DNA from: Rhodococcus sp. Leaf278
GTDB lineage: Bacteria > Actinomycetota > Actinomycetes > Mycobacteriales > Mycobacteriaceae
DNA length: 34,253 nucleotides
Direction of reading: 5' to 3'
Assembly: GCF_001426085.1 (NCBI RefSeq)
Contig: NZ_LMRR01000020.1
Span: 653-34,905 of the forward strand
A model generated the notes under the pieces. The model saw nothing but the letters and a program-made list of their open reading frames with translations. It was not told the DNA's origin and searched no databases. Shown here piece by piece: positions 15,300-23,846 of the stretch. Position 1 is the first letter of the stretch. The number at the start of each line of letters is the position of its first letter. The position numbers were made by a program, and so were the translations under genes.

Positions 15300-15865
15300 C
15301 ACTGTGGCTGAAGCTTGACTCAGCCGTTTGTTGTTACCCTCGGGCCCCTCCAGGAGCGTGGCGGTCGCCGAGGCCTGGTGACCACTCAGGGCTACCGCGC
15401 CCCCATCCCGTGGCCGCTTGCTGGATTGCACTACCTGCGTAGCCGTTGGTGGGGCCACTCGATCATGCGGAGCCGAGCGTGCCGAAGGTGCCTCGTGTTC
15501 TCAGTCGATGGAAGCGTGAAGTCTTGGACGATTGCACGGCGCTCGCGATCCGTTTCGCGACGGCGGGCGGAATGTCCGGCTCGACAGCCACAGACCGGCC
15601 GTCCGGGGGGATGCCCGCGGCAGCCGTTGCCGCGGGTGCTCGGGCTGGTCAGAAGTCCGTAAGCGGCAACCTGGAGAGGGTTGCCGACGGGGCTGCAGCG
15701 TCGAACTGTGCTGAGCTGGCGTTTCGAATGAGACGGTGCGCGAAATGAAATTTACGTTGGTACAGCGGTTGCACGGACACCAGGTTGGTGAGAATGGCGT
15801 CGATCGAGGTCGAGTTCGCCTGTGCTCCCCACTCCTCTTGTTGACTGCTTTGTCCAGTTTCAATG
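15300..15865. other. Intergenic stretch with tandem hairpins
   Basis: No gene is supported; several short frames lack motifs. Two perfect hairpins follow each other. CCCGCGGCA/TGCCGCGGG (15614-15622 with 15628-15636) has a 5-nt loop. GGCAACC/GGTTGCC (15665-15671 with 15679-15685) has a 7-nt loop. No T-run follows either one. Confidence 0.45.
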
Positions 15866-16272
15866 CTAGTCGATCCGGGGCGACCGGTCCGGGTGATCAC
15901 CGATTAAGTGGTAGCCGGTCTGCTCAGCGGTTGGCGGTGTCCGTAAGGCGCGCCGTTGCCGGTATAGGTCTTCGTCGGCGTGCTCGATCGCGTCGGCAAC
16001 CGTCGAACAGTTGTGGGCGAACGCGATGCCGCACGTGATGGCTATGTTGTCGCCGTCGCGCCACGCCGCTGCGACCATCGCTATCGTCTTGTGATGTCGG
16101 CCAAGCGCGGGCCCAGTACTGAGAAGACGAATTCGTCTCCGACGTAGCGCAGCAGGGTGTCCTCGCAGCCCAGTTGGTCACCGATGACATCGATGACATC
16201 GGCGACGCGGCCGAGGATGCGGTCGCCGGCCACATGGCCGTCGGAGTCGTTGATGGCTCTGAGTCTCCCCAT
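15866..16272 (-). pseudogene. GGDEF (diguanylate cyclase) domain remnant
   Basis: The minus strand reads R-A-I-N-D-S-D-G-H-V-A-G-D-R-I-L near 16255, then the signature loop L-L-R-Y-V-G-D-E-F-V-F at about 16125-16155, and stops after L-A-D-I-T-R-R. In the next frame it continues W-R-D-G-D-N-I-A-I-T-C-G-I-A, then A-D-E-D-L-Y-R-Q-R-R-A, the end of a GGDEF domain. One frameshift near 16080 splits it, and everything N-terminal to the domain is missing, cut off at the stop of the neighbouring dehydrogenase gene. The first Gly of GGDEF is Val and no inhibitory R-x-x-D site is visible. It is a leftover, probably from the replaced chromosome segment at the island border. Confidence 0.75.
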
Positions 16273-17240
16273 CAGCCAAAACCAGGAGCAGGTCCCAGTT
16301 CAGCGCGCAGCTGAGCCAGCTGGGCATAGGCCTTGTCCCGATACGCGAGCAGCGCGTCCTTCCCGTCCCCGATTTCATCGAGAATTCCGGCACCCGACTT
16401 GATTCCGATCCGTCCCTGCTCGACGAGCGACGTCAACAGAGCAGGGGCGGCGAAGCGTTCCCCATAAGCCTTTTCGAGAGTCTTGTATGCGCCCGCGTAC
16501 ACGTCCAGTCCTGCCATGTCGCCGATGGCGAAGGGGCCGAACAAGGCAAGCCGAAATCCGAAAGTATTACTCACGACGGCGTCCACCTGATGTGGGGTTG
16601 CCGTCTTTTCTTCTACGATTGCAAGCGCTTCTTTGTACAGTGCGAACTGCAAGCGGTTGGCCACGAACCCGGGGGTGTCTGAAACACGGGCGGTGATCTT
16701 GCCGAGGGAACCTATAAACCGTTCGGCAAAATCGACCGTCGCACTGTCCGTCGAACCACTCGGAATCAGTTCGACGCCGGGGATGAAGGGCGCCGGATTC
16801 ATCCAGTGCACCCCGAGGAATCGCCCTGGCTGGAGTACCTCCCCTGCCAGATCGTCGATCGGTATCGCGGAGGTGTTCGTTCCTATGATCGCCTCCGGTA
16901 GAGCGGCTTTCGAGATTCGTCGCAGTATATTGAGCTTGATTTCGAGTGTTTCGGGCACGGCCTCGGTGATGTACTCGGCCTGCGCAACAGCACTTTCCAC
17001 TGACTCAGATGCGGTCAGATTTTCCTGGACCCGCGTGACCGACCCGGCGCAAAATAGCCCAAGCTCCTCGTAGTGCTGCGCTTCCCCGACGAGGCGCTCT
17101 CGTGACCGTGCAGCAGTCTGCGCATCGACGTCAGCGAGCGCCACGGGATGGCCGGCCATAGCAAGAACTTGCGCAATACCGCCGCCCATGTATCCGGAGC
17201 CGATCACTGCCGTTCGCGTGGGCTTGTGTGAGTCTGTCAT
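16272..17240 (-). CDS. 3-hydroxyacyl-CoA dehydrogenase-type oxidoreductase
   Basis: A 322-residue protein starting at ATG with GAGGAAG upstream. The N-terminal Rossmann motif is I-G-S-G-Y-M-G-G-G at 13-21. The catalytic set of the family is Ser124 (N-T-S-A-I), His145 (G-V-H-W-M-N-P-A) and Glu157 (V-E-L-I), with Asn195 (V-A-N-R-L). The C-terminal dimerisation domain is complete. It lacks a crotonase domain, so it is the short monofunctional type. The length and W-M-N-P-A rather than F-F-N-P-A fit the branch that also acts on free hydroxyacids, such as L-gulonate or carnitine dehydrogenases. It is the third gene after the HisD-like and SDR genes, 45 bp from the latter, and is presumably co-transcribed under LacI control. 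A non-CoA hydroxy substrate is inferred from this setting. Confidence 0.87.
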   Translation of the reverse strand: MTDSHKPTRTAVIGSGYMGGGIAQVLAMAGHPVALADVDAQTAARSRERLVGEAQHYEELGLFCAGSVTRVQENLTASESVESAVAQAEYITEAVPETLEIKLNILRRISKAALPEAIIGTNTSAIPIDDLAGEVLQPGRFLGVHWMNPAPFIPGVELIPSGSTDSATVDFAERFIGSLGKITARVSDTPGFVANRLQFALYKEALAIVEEKTATPHQVDAVVSNTFGFRLALFGPFAIGDMAGLDVYAGAYKTLEKAYGERFAAPALLTSLVEQGRIGIKSGAGILDEIGDGKDALLAYRDKAYAQLAQLRAELGPAPGFG

Positions 17241-17285
17241 TTCTTCCTCGGGTTGGGGTGGCCGTCGCTGCCGAGCAGACCTAGC

Positions 17286-18032
17286 TCACCGGATCGTATA
17301 GCCGCCGTCGATGGCGATTGTGTGGCCCGTGACCAGCGCGGCTGCGTCGCTTAGAAGGAAAATAACCGAACCGACCACGTCGTCAGGCTCGCCGAAACGA
17401 CCCATCGGAATGCGAGATTGCAACTCCGCAGCCCACTCGGGCCTGTTCAGCGTCGACTCGGTGAGTTCGGTGCGCACGAACGTCGGGGCAACGGCATTGA
17501 CGCGAATGCCCTTCGGTGCCCATTCCAGCGCCAGATTCTTCGTCAGGTGGATCAAGCCGGCCTTACTCGTTCCGTAGGACGCACGTTCTTCGATGGCAAC
17601 GAGCCCCGCCTGCGAGGCAACGTTGACCACCGCCGCTGGCTGCAATGTTGTAAGCCACGTCCTCGCCAATTCGGTTGTCAGAAAGAAACTTCCGCGCAAG
17701 TTCGTGTCGAGCACCGAGTCCCAGTCTTCCTCGGTGATGTCCACGGCCGCTTTCGGGATGTTGATGCCGGCATTGTTGACCAGCAGATCGATTCCGCCGC
17801 TGCGCTCGAGGACCTGTGCAACTCCCGTGCGGATCGACGCGACGCTGGTCATCTCGATCGGGACCGCGAATGTACCGTAACGAGTGGATATCTGTTTCGC
17901 AGTTTCTTCGCTACGGCTAGTGCCGTAGACGACCGCGCCCGCCTCGGCGAGGCCATCGGCGATGGCCCTCCCGAGGCCGCGGCCGGCACCGGTGACGAGC
18001 GCAGTCTTGCCGGTGAGATCGAAGTGAGTCAT
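17286..18032 (-). CDS. Short-chain dehydrogenase/reductase (SDR)
   Basis: A 248-residue classical SDR when started at the ATG 18030-18032, 4 bp after the HisD-like stop; an in-frame extension upstream would overlap that gene and adds nothing conserved. The cofactor motif is T-G-A-G-R-G-L-G at 14-21, followed by N-N-A-G at 86-89 and the catalytic Ser140, Tyr153 and Lys157 (Y-G-T-S-K). No acidic residue ends the second strand (Y-G-T-S-R-S), so NADP could be used. No strong ribosome site is visible, and translational coupling to the upstream gene is likely. Between a HisD-like and a HAD-type dehydrogenase it probably oxidises or epimerises a secondary alcohol of the same substrate. Confidence 0.9.
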   Translation of the reverse strand: MTHFDLTGKTALVTGAGRGLGRAIADGLAEAGAVVYGTSRSEETAKQISTRYGTFAVPIEMTSVASIRTGVAQVLERSGGIDLLVNNAGINIPKAAVDITEEDWDSVLDTNLRGSFFLTTELARTWLTTLQPAAVVNVASQAGLVAIEERASYGTSKAGLIHLTKNLALEWAPKGIRVNAVAPTFVRTELTESTLNRPEWAAELQSRIPMGRFGEPDDVVGSVIFLLSDAAALVTGHTIAIDGGYTIR

Positions 18033-18036
18033 CCGA

Positions 18037-19380
18037 TCAGGCCGTGAAGTCGTGATCTGACCATGCAAGCTTCTGACCACGGTATTTGGCTGCGCGCACG
18101 TCACCGGAACGAGCGTGGCCTTCGAAGTACTCGACGCGTGCGGCACGTCCACACAGCTCGCCGAAGAAGGCGCTCGACTCCGTATTGGTCACTTCCTGGT
18201 AGGTGACCGTGCGCAGGTACTTGCCCACCCACAGGCCTCCCGTGTATCGAGCAGCGCCGCGTGTCGGAAGCACGTGATTGGTCCCGATCACTTTGTCTCC
18301 GTACGACACACACGTTCCCTCGCCGAGAAAGAGTGCGCCGTAGTCGTGCATCTTCTCCAGCGCCTCACGCGGATTTCGGGTAAGGATCTGCACATGTTCG
18401 GACGCATACTCGTCCGCGAGGGTGTACGCATCATCGAGTGTTTCGACGACCCGCACCTCGCCCCAGTCTTTCCACGCAACAGCCGCAAAATCGCGGGTAG
18501 GCATATCGATCAGGATTTTGTCGACGTGCTCGATGACCTTGCGGCCGAGATCCTCGCTGGTGGTGATCAACACCGCAGGCGAATCGGGGCCGTGTTCGGC
18601 TTGAGAAAGCAGGTCGACGGCGACGATGAATGGATCTGCGTACTCGTCGGCAACGATGAGCACTTCGGTAGGACCGGCGAACAAATCGATTCCGACCTCG
18701 CCGAACAGTTGACGCTTTGCCTCTGCGACAAAGGCGTTGCCCGGTCCTGCCAGCATGTTGACAGGACGAATGGTTTCCGTTCCGACGGCCATAGCTGCAA
18801 CAGCCTGAATGCCCCCGAGCAGGTAGATCTCGTCGGCACCTGCCAGGCGCATTGCAGCAATGGTCGCGTCGGGAACCTCGCCGCGGATCTTCGGGGTGCA
18901 TGCTGCTACGCGCTGCACTCCTGCAACCTTGGCGGTGATGATGGTCATGTGCGCGCTGGCCAACAGTGGATATTTCCCACCAGGGATATATGCGCCTGCG
19001 GCCTGAATAGGAACGTTCTTTTGCCCCAGGAAAACCCCTGGCAGAGTTTCGATTTCGAAGTCTGCGAGCGACTCCAGCTGCTTCTGCGCCATGACACGGA
19101 CTTGTTCCTGCACGAACACGATATCGTCGATGACCTGTTTGGGGACCCGTGCCATGATCTCGTCGAGCTGCTCTTCGGTCAGTAAGTAGGACTCGGCCGA
19201 GAACTTGTCGAACTTCTCAGAATACTCGCGGACTGCGGCATCACCGCGATTACGAATGTCGTCGATGACGCCTTCGACCGTGGATCGAACGGACGCGGTA
19301 CTGCCGCGCTCGACGCTCTGCCGTTCCGGAAGCTTGAGGTCCCGAGTGGGGACGGACGAATTGATGACAGCACTCGTCAT
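18037..19380 (-). CDS. Histidinol-dehydrogenase-family oxidoreductase, catabolic (HpsN-like)
   Basis: A 447-residue protein with GAGGAGAG 5 bp before ATG. The HisD active site is complete: zinc ligands Gln260, His263 (L-S-Q-A-E-H-G), Asp362 (S-Y-G-D-K) and His422 (E-G-H-A-R), the catalytic pair Glu328-His329 (A-S-E-H), plus His369 and Glu417. Differences point away from histidine synthesis. A-G-P-T replaces the usual A-G-P-S, the C-terminal part has T-G-G-L-W-V-G-K-Y and G-H-A-R-S-G-D-V-R as in sulfopropanediol dehydrogenase HpsN, and no other his gene is near. The family oxidises a primary alcohol through an aldehyde to a carboxylate using two NAD. First gene of a three-dehydrogenase operon with a LacI operator 89 bp upstream. 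Substrate unknown: a polyol, hydroxy acid or sulfonated propanediol. Confidence 0.88.
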   Translation of the reverse strand: MTSAVINSSVPTRDLKLPERQSVERGSTASVRSTVEGVIDDIRNRGDAAVREYSEKFDKFSAESYLLTEEQLDEIMARVPKQVIDDIVFVQEQVRVMAQKQLESLADFEIETLPGVFLGQKNVPIQAAGAYIPGGKYPLLASAHMTIITAKVAGVQRVAACTPKIRGEVPDATIAAMRLAGADEIYLLGGIQAVAAMAVGTETIRPVNMLAGPGNAFVAEAKRQLFGEVGIDLFAGPTEVLIVADEYADPFIVAVDLLSQAEHGPDSPAVLITTSEDLGRKVIEHVDKILIDMPTRDFAAVAWKDWGEVRVVETLDDAYTLADEYASEHVQILTRNPREALEKMHDYGALFLGEGTCVSYGDKVIGTNHVLPTRGAARYTGGLWVGKYLRTVTYQEVTNTESSAFFGELCGRAARVEYFEGHARSGDVRAAKYRGQKLAWSDHDFTA

Positions 19381-19468
19381 GGCGACTCTCCTCGTTGTAC
19401 TTCAGGCGGTCCACCCGCCTGCTTCGATGTTTTGCGTCGGCAAAGTGGTCCCGATCACTGCTCACGAC

Positions 19469-19482
19469 TGTATACGTATGCA
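19469..19482. promoter_or_regulatory. LacI operator copy 1 (hisD-like operon)
   Basis: TGTATACGTATGCA, nearly a perfect palindrome around ACGT. It lies 89 bp before the HisD-like start. The reverse complement recurs exactly at 19654-19667, 185 bp away, which would allow looping between the divergent promoters. Confidence 0.82.
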
Positions 19483-19653
19483 CTCACCAATGCAATGGGC
19501 AAGAATGACGATCAACCGCCGAATTCCCCGTAGTTCACGCCGCATGCTCCGAACTGCACCCCTGCGACGCTGCGGCGGGTGCCAGGCGTCAGGTGTCAGA
19601 TGACGGCTGCATGCTTGCCCGGATCGGAGGGTGAAAACTTGAGACATCTGCGT

Positions 19654-19667
19654 TGCATACGTATACA
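19654..19667. promoter_or_regulatory. LacI operator copy 2 (transporter promoter)
   Basis: TGCATACGTATACA, the exact reverse complement of copy 1, so each site presents the same half to its own gene. It ends 69 bp before the transporter ATG. Confidence 0.82.
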
Positions 19668-19735
19668 CTTTACGCTCCAGCGTTGTTACCTGCGCCACTC
19701 ACAGGCGCACACCCACCACCTTTATGGAGCACTCC

Positions 19736-21112
19736 ATGACCACCAATTCAGCGGCGCATCCGCACCTGTCCGGTCAGACCGTCAGCGATGCTGCTATTGA
19801 TCCAGCGATGCGAAAACGCGCACTGGTTTCCTCCGTGCTCGGATCCTGCATCGAGTGGTACGACTTCTACGTGTACGGCGTTGCCGCCGCAATCATCCTC
19901 AACAGTCAGTTCTTCCCGAATGTCTCCGCTTTCACCGGCATCTTGCTCGCATTCAGTACATACGCCATCGGGTTCGCCGCCCGTCCGATCGGTGGCGTCG
20001 TCTTTGCGCACTTCGGAGACCGAGTAGGTCGCAAGAAGATGTTGATGATGACGCTCGGGCTGATGGGCTTCGGTACGTTCGCGATCGGGTGCCTACCGAA
20101 CTTCCAGACGATCGGGGTGGCAGCACCGATCCTGCTGGTCGTACTACGAATAGTTCAAGGCCTCGGCGTCGGCGGGGAATGGGGCGGAGCGGCACTCATG
20201 GCCACAGAGTATGCACCTGCCGAACGGCGAGGGTTCTTGGGCTCGTGGCCTCAGATCGGTGTTCCTGCAGGAACATTGCTGGCCAATGGTGCCTTCTTCC
20301 TTGCCCTCTCGGCGATGCCGACCGACGCATTCGAATCTTGGGGATGGCGTCTTCCGTTCCTATCGTCGATCCTTCTCGTTGCACTGTCGTTCTACATCCG
20401 CAGCAAGGTCGCCGAGTCGCCCGTCTTCGAGGAACTGAAGAAGAAGGGTGATATCGAGAAGCTCCCCGTCGTCGCGGTGATCAAGAAGCGTCCTGTCACG
20501 ATCCTCCGTGTCATCATGGTTCGATTCGCAGAGAATGCGAATTACTACATCTACACGACGTTCCTGTTGGCCTATGGACCCGAAATTCTGATCGAGAAGA
20601 ATACTATTCTCCTTGCGATAATGATCATGGCAGGCATCGGCATTTTCACGATCCCGCTGTGGGGATGGGTCTCCGACACCGTCGGCAGGCGCTATACCAT
20701 CCTTGCAGGTGCAGCGACAATGGCGTTGATGGCATTCCCATTCTTTTGGGCAGTGCAGACCGGCCACTTCCTGATGATTCTTCTCGTCCTGGTGATCACC
20801 TGCAATATCGGACGCGACCTCTGCTACTCCGTACAGCCTGCGTTTTTCACCGAGCTGTTCGAACCCAAGCTGCGCTACTCCGGCGCATCCGTCGGCCCTC
20901 AGGTCGCCGCAGTGCTCGCCGGCGGGTTCGCACCGTTGCTCGCAACAGCGATGATCGGGCCGGATTTCGACCGATACTGGCTCGTCGCCGGGTACATGAT
21001 CTTCACGTCGCTGATCACCATCGCCGGTGCACTGTGGTCCCCGGAAACCGCGCCCGCAGTGCGTGCACGCCGCGGACTGAGCTTCGAACACGATCCGACA
21101 ACAGGTAGATAA
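19736..21112 (+). CDS. MFS transporter, metabolite:proton symporter (MHS) type
   Basis: A 458-residue protein. The ATG at 19736 is preferred because GGAG lies 7 bp upstream; the ATG at 19724 would place that site inside the gene. It has twelve-helix MFS character. The MHS hallmarks are G-S-C-I-E-W-Y-D-F-Y-V-Y-G near residue 35, A-R-P-I-G-G near 85, the loop motif G-D-R-V-G-R-K near 98 and R-I-V-Q-G-L-G-V-G-G-E-W-G-G near 140. Relatives carry shikimate, proline betaine, alpha-ketoglutarate, citrate or other small acids with protons. It diverges from the HisD-like operon across 355 bp with two LacI operators and is followed by the regulator, so it probably imports the substrate of that pathway or a related acid. 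Confidence 0.9.
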   Translation: MTTNSAAHPHLSGQTVSDAAIDPAMRKRALVSSVLGSCIEWYDFYVYGVAAAIILNSQFFPNVSAFTGILLAFSTYAIGFAARPIGGVVFAHFGDRVGRKKMLMMTLGLMGFGTFAIGCLPNFQTIGVAAPILLVVLRIVQGLGVGGEWGGAALMATEYAPAERRGFLGSWPQIGVPAGTLLANGAFFLALSAMPTDAFESWGWRLPFLSSILLVALSFYIRSKVAESPVFEELKKKGDIEKLPVVAVIKKRPVTILRVIMVRFAENANYYIYTTFLLAYGPEILIEKNTILLAIMIMAGIGIFTIPLWGWVSDTVGRRYTILAGAATMALMAFPFFWAVQTGHFLMILLVLVITCNIGRDLCYSVQPAFFTELFEPKLRYSGASVGPQVAAVLAGGFAPLLATAMIGPDFDRYWLVAGYMIFTSLITIAGALWSPETAPAVRARRGLSFEHDPTTGR

Positions 21113-21142
21113 CCACGTCGGTTCGACGTCCGTCTGTCATGG

Positions 21143-21183
21143 CCCCGCGTTCGCGACCAATCACCTAGGTCGTGTGCGCGGGG
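21143..21183 (+). terminator. Hairpin after the MFS gene
   Basis: A 16-bp stem with three mismatches, one of them a possible G-U pair (21143-21158 with 21168-21183, arms starting CCCCGCG and ending CGCGGGG), encloses 9 nt, 30 bp after the transporter stop. No clear T-run follows. It probably separates the transporter from lacI transcription. Confidence 0.5.
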
Positions 21184-21271
21184 TCGACCTGTCTTCGTTG
21201 AACGCCATCGAGGTTCCTGAGCAGGTAGACACTGCGGTTTCGCCACAACGTGGCGTTGTGTTCGAGAACGA

Positions 21272-21285
21272 TGTGTACGTATTCA
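21272..21285. promoter_or_regulatory. LacI operator copy 4, upstream of lacI
   Basis: TGTGTACGTATTCA differs by one base from copy 3 (TGTATACGTATTCA at 28978). It lies 157 bp before the lacI start and suggests autoregulation. A separate palindrome, CACAACG-TGG-CGTTGTG, lies just upstream at 21244-21260. Confidence 0.7.
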
Positions 21286-21442
21286 GGCATCATCGCTAGT
21301 GCCATGTTCTGATAGCTCGTGCGGGCACGACGTTGAGCCACGCAACGTTCAGGTCATGACCATGAGACCATTGTCATGCACACCCGCCCGACGAATCCCG
21401 TCGACGAAGAACAATCCCTGCGCGGAAGGAATGCACGCCCGG

Positions 21443-22441
21443 ATGGCGACGAGCAGAGATGTAGCCAAACTGGCCGGAGTTTCTCAGGCCACCGTTTCGC
21501 GCGCGTTGACCAACGGAACGGTCAGCGCGGCCACTCGCGCTCGCATACTCGAAGCGGCATCACAGGTCGGATACGTGCCGAATCTCGGCGCCCGAGCGAT
21601 GAAAACCGGCCGTGTGAACACCGTCGGAGTCGTAGTCGCAGATCTCAGTAACCCGTTCTATCCCGAGATTCTCGAAGCGCTCACACACACGCTCGATCTA
21701 GCTGGCCAGAAGGTGACTCTATGGAACTCCGATGGACCTGGTAACAATGCGGCGCTCGGTGCCATCCACGCCGGGTCTGTCGACGGCGTCATCTTCACAA
21801 CGGTCACTGAATCGTCTGAACCGTTGCGGGCGGCTCTGAACCGTCACAGCCCTGTTGTACTCATCAACCGCATCGTCGACAGCCTCGCCTGCGACCAAGT
21901 GTCGAGCGATAATTCAGACGGTGGAGCTGCTGTAGCCGACTATTTCGTGAACAACGGACACTCACGCATCGCGTTCATCGGCGGCCCTTCGGTAGCGAGC
22001 ACGGCGCGCGACCGCAGAGCAGGGTTCGAGCACCGACTCGCTGAACTCGACACACCGCTCGACCCCGACAAAATATTCACCGGGGCGTTCAGTCATGACT
22101 TCGGATTCAGCGCTGCCACAGAACTTTTGGCGTCCGCTGAGCCTCCCACTGCACTGTTCTGCAGCAACGACCTGATCGCACTGGGTGCGCTCGATGCCGC
22201 CCGCACGCGGGCCGTTCTGGTACCAAAGGATCTCTGGGTCGTGGGGTACGACGACATCACCATGTCGGGATGGCCCGCTTTCGACCTCACCACAGTGCAT
22301 CAACCGAGTCGAGAAATGGCCGAGGCGGGCGCGCAGGCTCTGCTCGAGCGGATCGACAATCCCACATCGCCGCTCAAGACCCTCAGGTTTCGATCCCACA
22401 TCGTCGTTCGTGGCTCGACCGCCCACGCTCCGACCGGCTGA
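21443..22441 (+). CDS. LacI-family regulator of the dehydrogenase/importer regulon
   Basis: A 332-residue protein. The ATG at 21443 starts right at the HTH, with GGAAGGA 12 bp upstream; the ATG at 21431 abuts that site, and the frame further up has no family similarity. The HTH is T-S-R-D-V-A-K-L-A-G-V-S-Q-A-T-V-S-R-A-L at 3-22, with the hinge region G-Y-V-P-N-L-G-A-R-A-M at 43-53. The rest is a periplasmic-binding-protein-like sensor domain: V-G-V-V-V-A-D-L-S-N-P-F-Y, D-G-V-I-F-T, A-F-I-G-G-P, C-S-N-D-L-I-A-L-G-A, V-G-Y-D-D-I. Such domains usually bind a sugar, polyol or sugar acid. The TGTATACGTAT[G/T]CA sites have the central-CG palindrome typical of this family, so this protein is the natural candidate to bind all four. 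Confidence 0.92.
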   Translation: MATSRDVAKLAGVSQATVSRALTNGTVSAATRARILEAASQVGYVPNLGARAMKTGRVNTVGVVVADLSNPFYPEILEALTHTLDLAGQKVTLWNSDGPGNNAALGAIHAGSVDGVIFTTVTESSEPLRAALNRHSPVVLINRIVDSLACDQVSSDNSDGGAAVADYFVNNGHSRIAFIGGPSVASTARDRRAGFEHRLAELDTPLDPDKIFTGAFSHDFGFSAATELLASAEPPTALFCSNDLIALGALDAARTRAVLVPKDLWVVGYDDITMSGWPAFDLTTVHQPSREMAEAGAQALLERIDNPTSPLKTLRFRSHIVVRGSTAHAPTG

Positions 22442-22555
22442 TGGACCCGCGGTTCGCAGATGGCAGTCAGCCGCCCAGCGACCCCTGGCACGCAGGCGCT
22501 CGGACAACGTCGATCGAGACGTCATCCGCGCTTGCGTCTACTGCCACAGTCCCAC

Positions 22556-23794
22556 CTACTGCGAGACGCACCCAGGCAGCCCAGGCGGCGTCTGGCCGCC
22601 GTCGACTTCTCCCGCGACCCAACCGTCATCACACGCGGATCTTGTGTACGAACGGCGCGATTCGGGTTGGGTGAACTTACCGAGCGGCGGCAGCGCGCTC
22701 AACGCCGGTACAGGATCGACCGTTGTCGCTGCTGTGTAGGAACTCTCGGGGAGCAGATCCTGCTGAAAAATCTCGGTGACGAATGAATCGTCGGCATCAG
22801 CAAAGAAATTGCAGCCATCGACGAATTCCGATCCGGGGCATACCTTGGCGGTCTCGGTTGTCACCCACGGAAGCGGCATCTCGATATTCTTCGGAATCGA
22901 GTCGCGTCCGTTCTTCAGGATCTCGAGTCCGATCTTCACTGCAACCGCACCTTGCGCAGGTGGAGATCCCGACGAGACTCCCGGCCAACCTTCCGACAGC
23001 TTCTCGCGTAGATAGTTGCTGTTCTCGCCGGTGACGGGAATTCGCTTGTTCACTGCTTCGAGCGCTTTCACGACACCGTCTTCACCGGCCTGGGACCAGA
23101 TTCCCTCTACGTCAGGGTGAGCGGCGAGCGCCTTCGAGGTCTCTTGCTGGCTCACCGATGAATCCCAGTTCCCGTAGTACTCGCTGACGATGTCGATTCC
23201 GGGGTACTGGTCGAAAACCGATTTGGCGGTGTCGTAATGAACGGTGTCCGTCGATGTTCCCGCCACACCACGATTCATCATGATTTTGCCCTGGCCACCC
23301 ATGATGTCCACCAAAGCTTGCGCCGTCTGGGCGCCGAAGAATGCCTCCTGCGGATTGTCTACCTTCGCACCGGTGATATACGACAGGTTCCATGCGCAGG
23401 GCGCTTCCACAGTACCGTCGTAAGCGACGAAGACGACGCCGGCATCACACCCTTGCTGAATAACTGGCCCCAGCGCAGTCGGTGAGATCGGATAGAGGAC
23501 TACGAGCTTTGCACCGACTGCAATCATCGACTGGATGTCCGAGATCTGTTTCAGCACATCGGCACCCGAAATAACCTTGCGGACATCGTATTCGGCGGTC
23601 ACCTCCGGGGAGGTAGCTATCGACATTGCCAGGTTCGCTCCTTCGTCCTGCCAGTTGTTTCCGCTGTAGCTGAGATCGAGAAAAATCTTGTCCTTACCCG
23701 AGCTGCTTGTCAGCGACGAGCACGATGCCAACAAACTCACCATTCCCAAGCTGAGGGTGGCGGCAATCAGGCCGGCTGAAATGCGGCGAATCAT
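22556..23794 (-). CDS. Lipoprotein substrate-binding protein of the sugar-type ABC importer
   Basis: A 412-residue protein starting at ATG 23792-23794 with GGAGAG upstream. Residues 1-25 are a lipoprotein signal peptide: M-I-R-R, a hydrophobic core and the lipobox L-L-A-S-C with Cys25, so it should be anchored outside the membrane. The mature part follows the type I (RbsB-like) periplasmic-binding fold: Y-S-G-N-N-W-Q-D-E near 44, I-S-D-I-Q-S-M-I-A-V-G-A-K near 86, V-A-Y-D near 124, a second domain with W-S-Q-A-G-E-D-G near 214, then V-A-V-K-I-G-L-E. Several Cys residues (118, 132 and a late pair in C-P-G-S-E-F-V-D-G-C) are unusual for the family and may form disulfides. Last gene of the operon, 52 bp after permease 1 and convergent with lacI. 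Confidence 0.9.
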   Translation of the reverse strand: MIRRISAGLIAATLSLGMVSLLASCSSLTSSSGKDKIFLDLSYSGNNWQDEGANLAMSIATSPEVTAEYDVRKVISGADVLKQISDIQSMIAVGAKLVVLYPISPTALGPVIQQGCDAGVVFVAYDGTVEAPCAWNLSYITGAKVDNPQEAFFGAQTAQALVDIMGGQGKIMMNRGVAGTSTDTVHYDTAKSVFDQYPGIDIVSEYYGNWDSSVSQQETSKALAAHPDVEGIWSQAGEDGVVKALEAVNKRIPVTGENSNYLREKLSEGWPGVSSGSPPAQGAVAVKIGLEILKNGRDSIPKNIEMPLPWVTTETAKVCPGSEFVDGCNFFADADDSFVTEIFQQDLLPESSYTAATTVDPVPALSALPPLGKFTQPESRRSYTRSACDDGWVAGEVDGGQTPPGLPGCVSQ

Positions 23795-23846
23795 GATCTC
23801 TCCAGAGTGTGGACGAACGCCGACCGGCGGCGAGGACGATATGGGT

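Noticed and set aside
18115..19185. Long plus-strand open frame of 356 codons opposite the HisD-like gene
   Set aside because: It is antisense to a gene with a full active-site set, has no family motif and arises from GC-rich codon bias.
18037..19380. Biosynthetic histidinol dehydrogenase hisD
   Set aside because: Active-site residues fit, but the operon is catabolic, LacI operators flank it, no his gene is near and the C-terminal features resemble HpsN.
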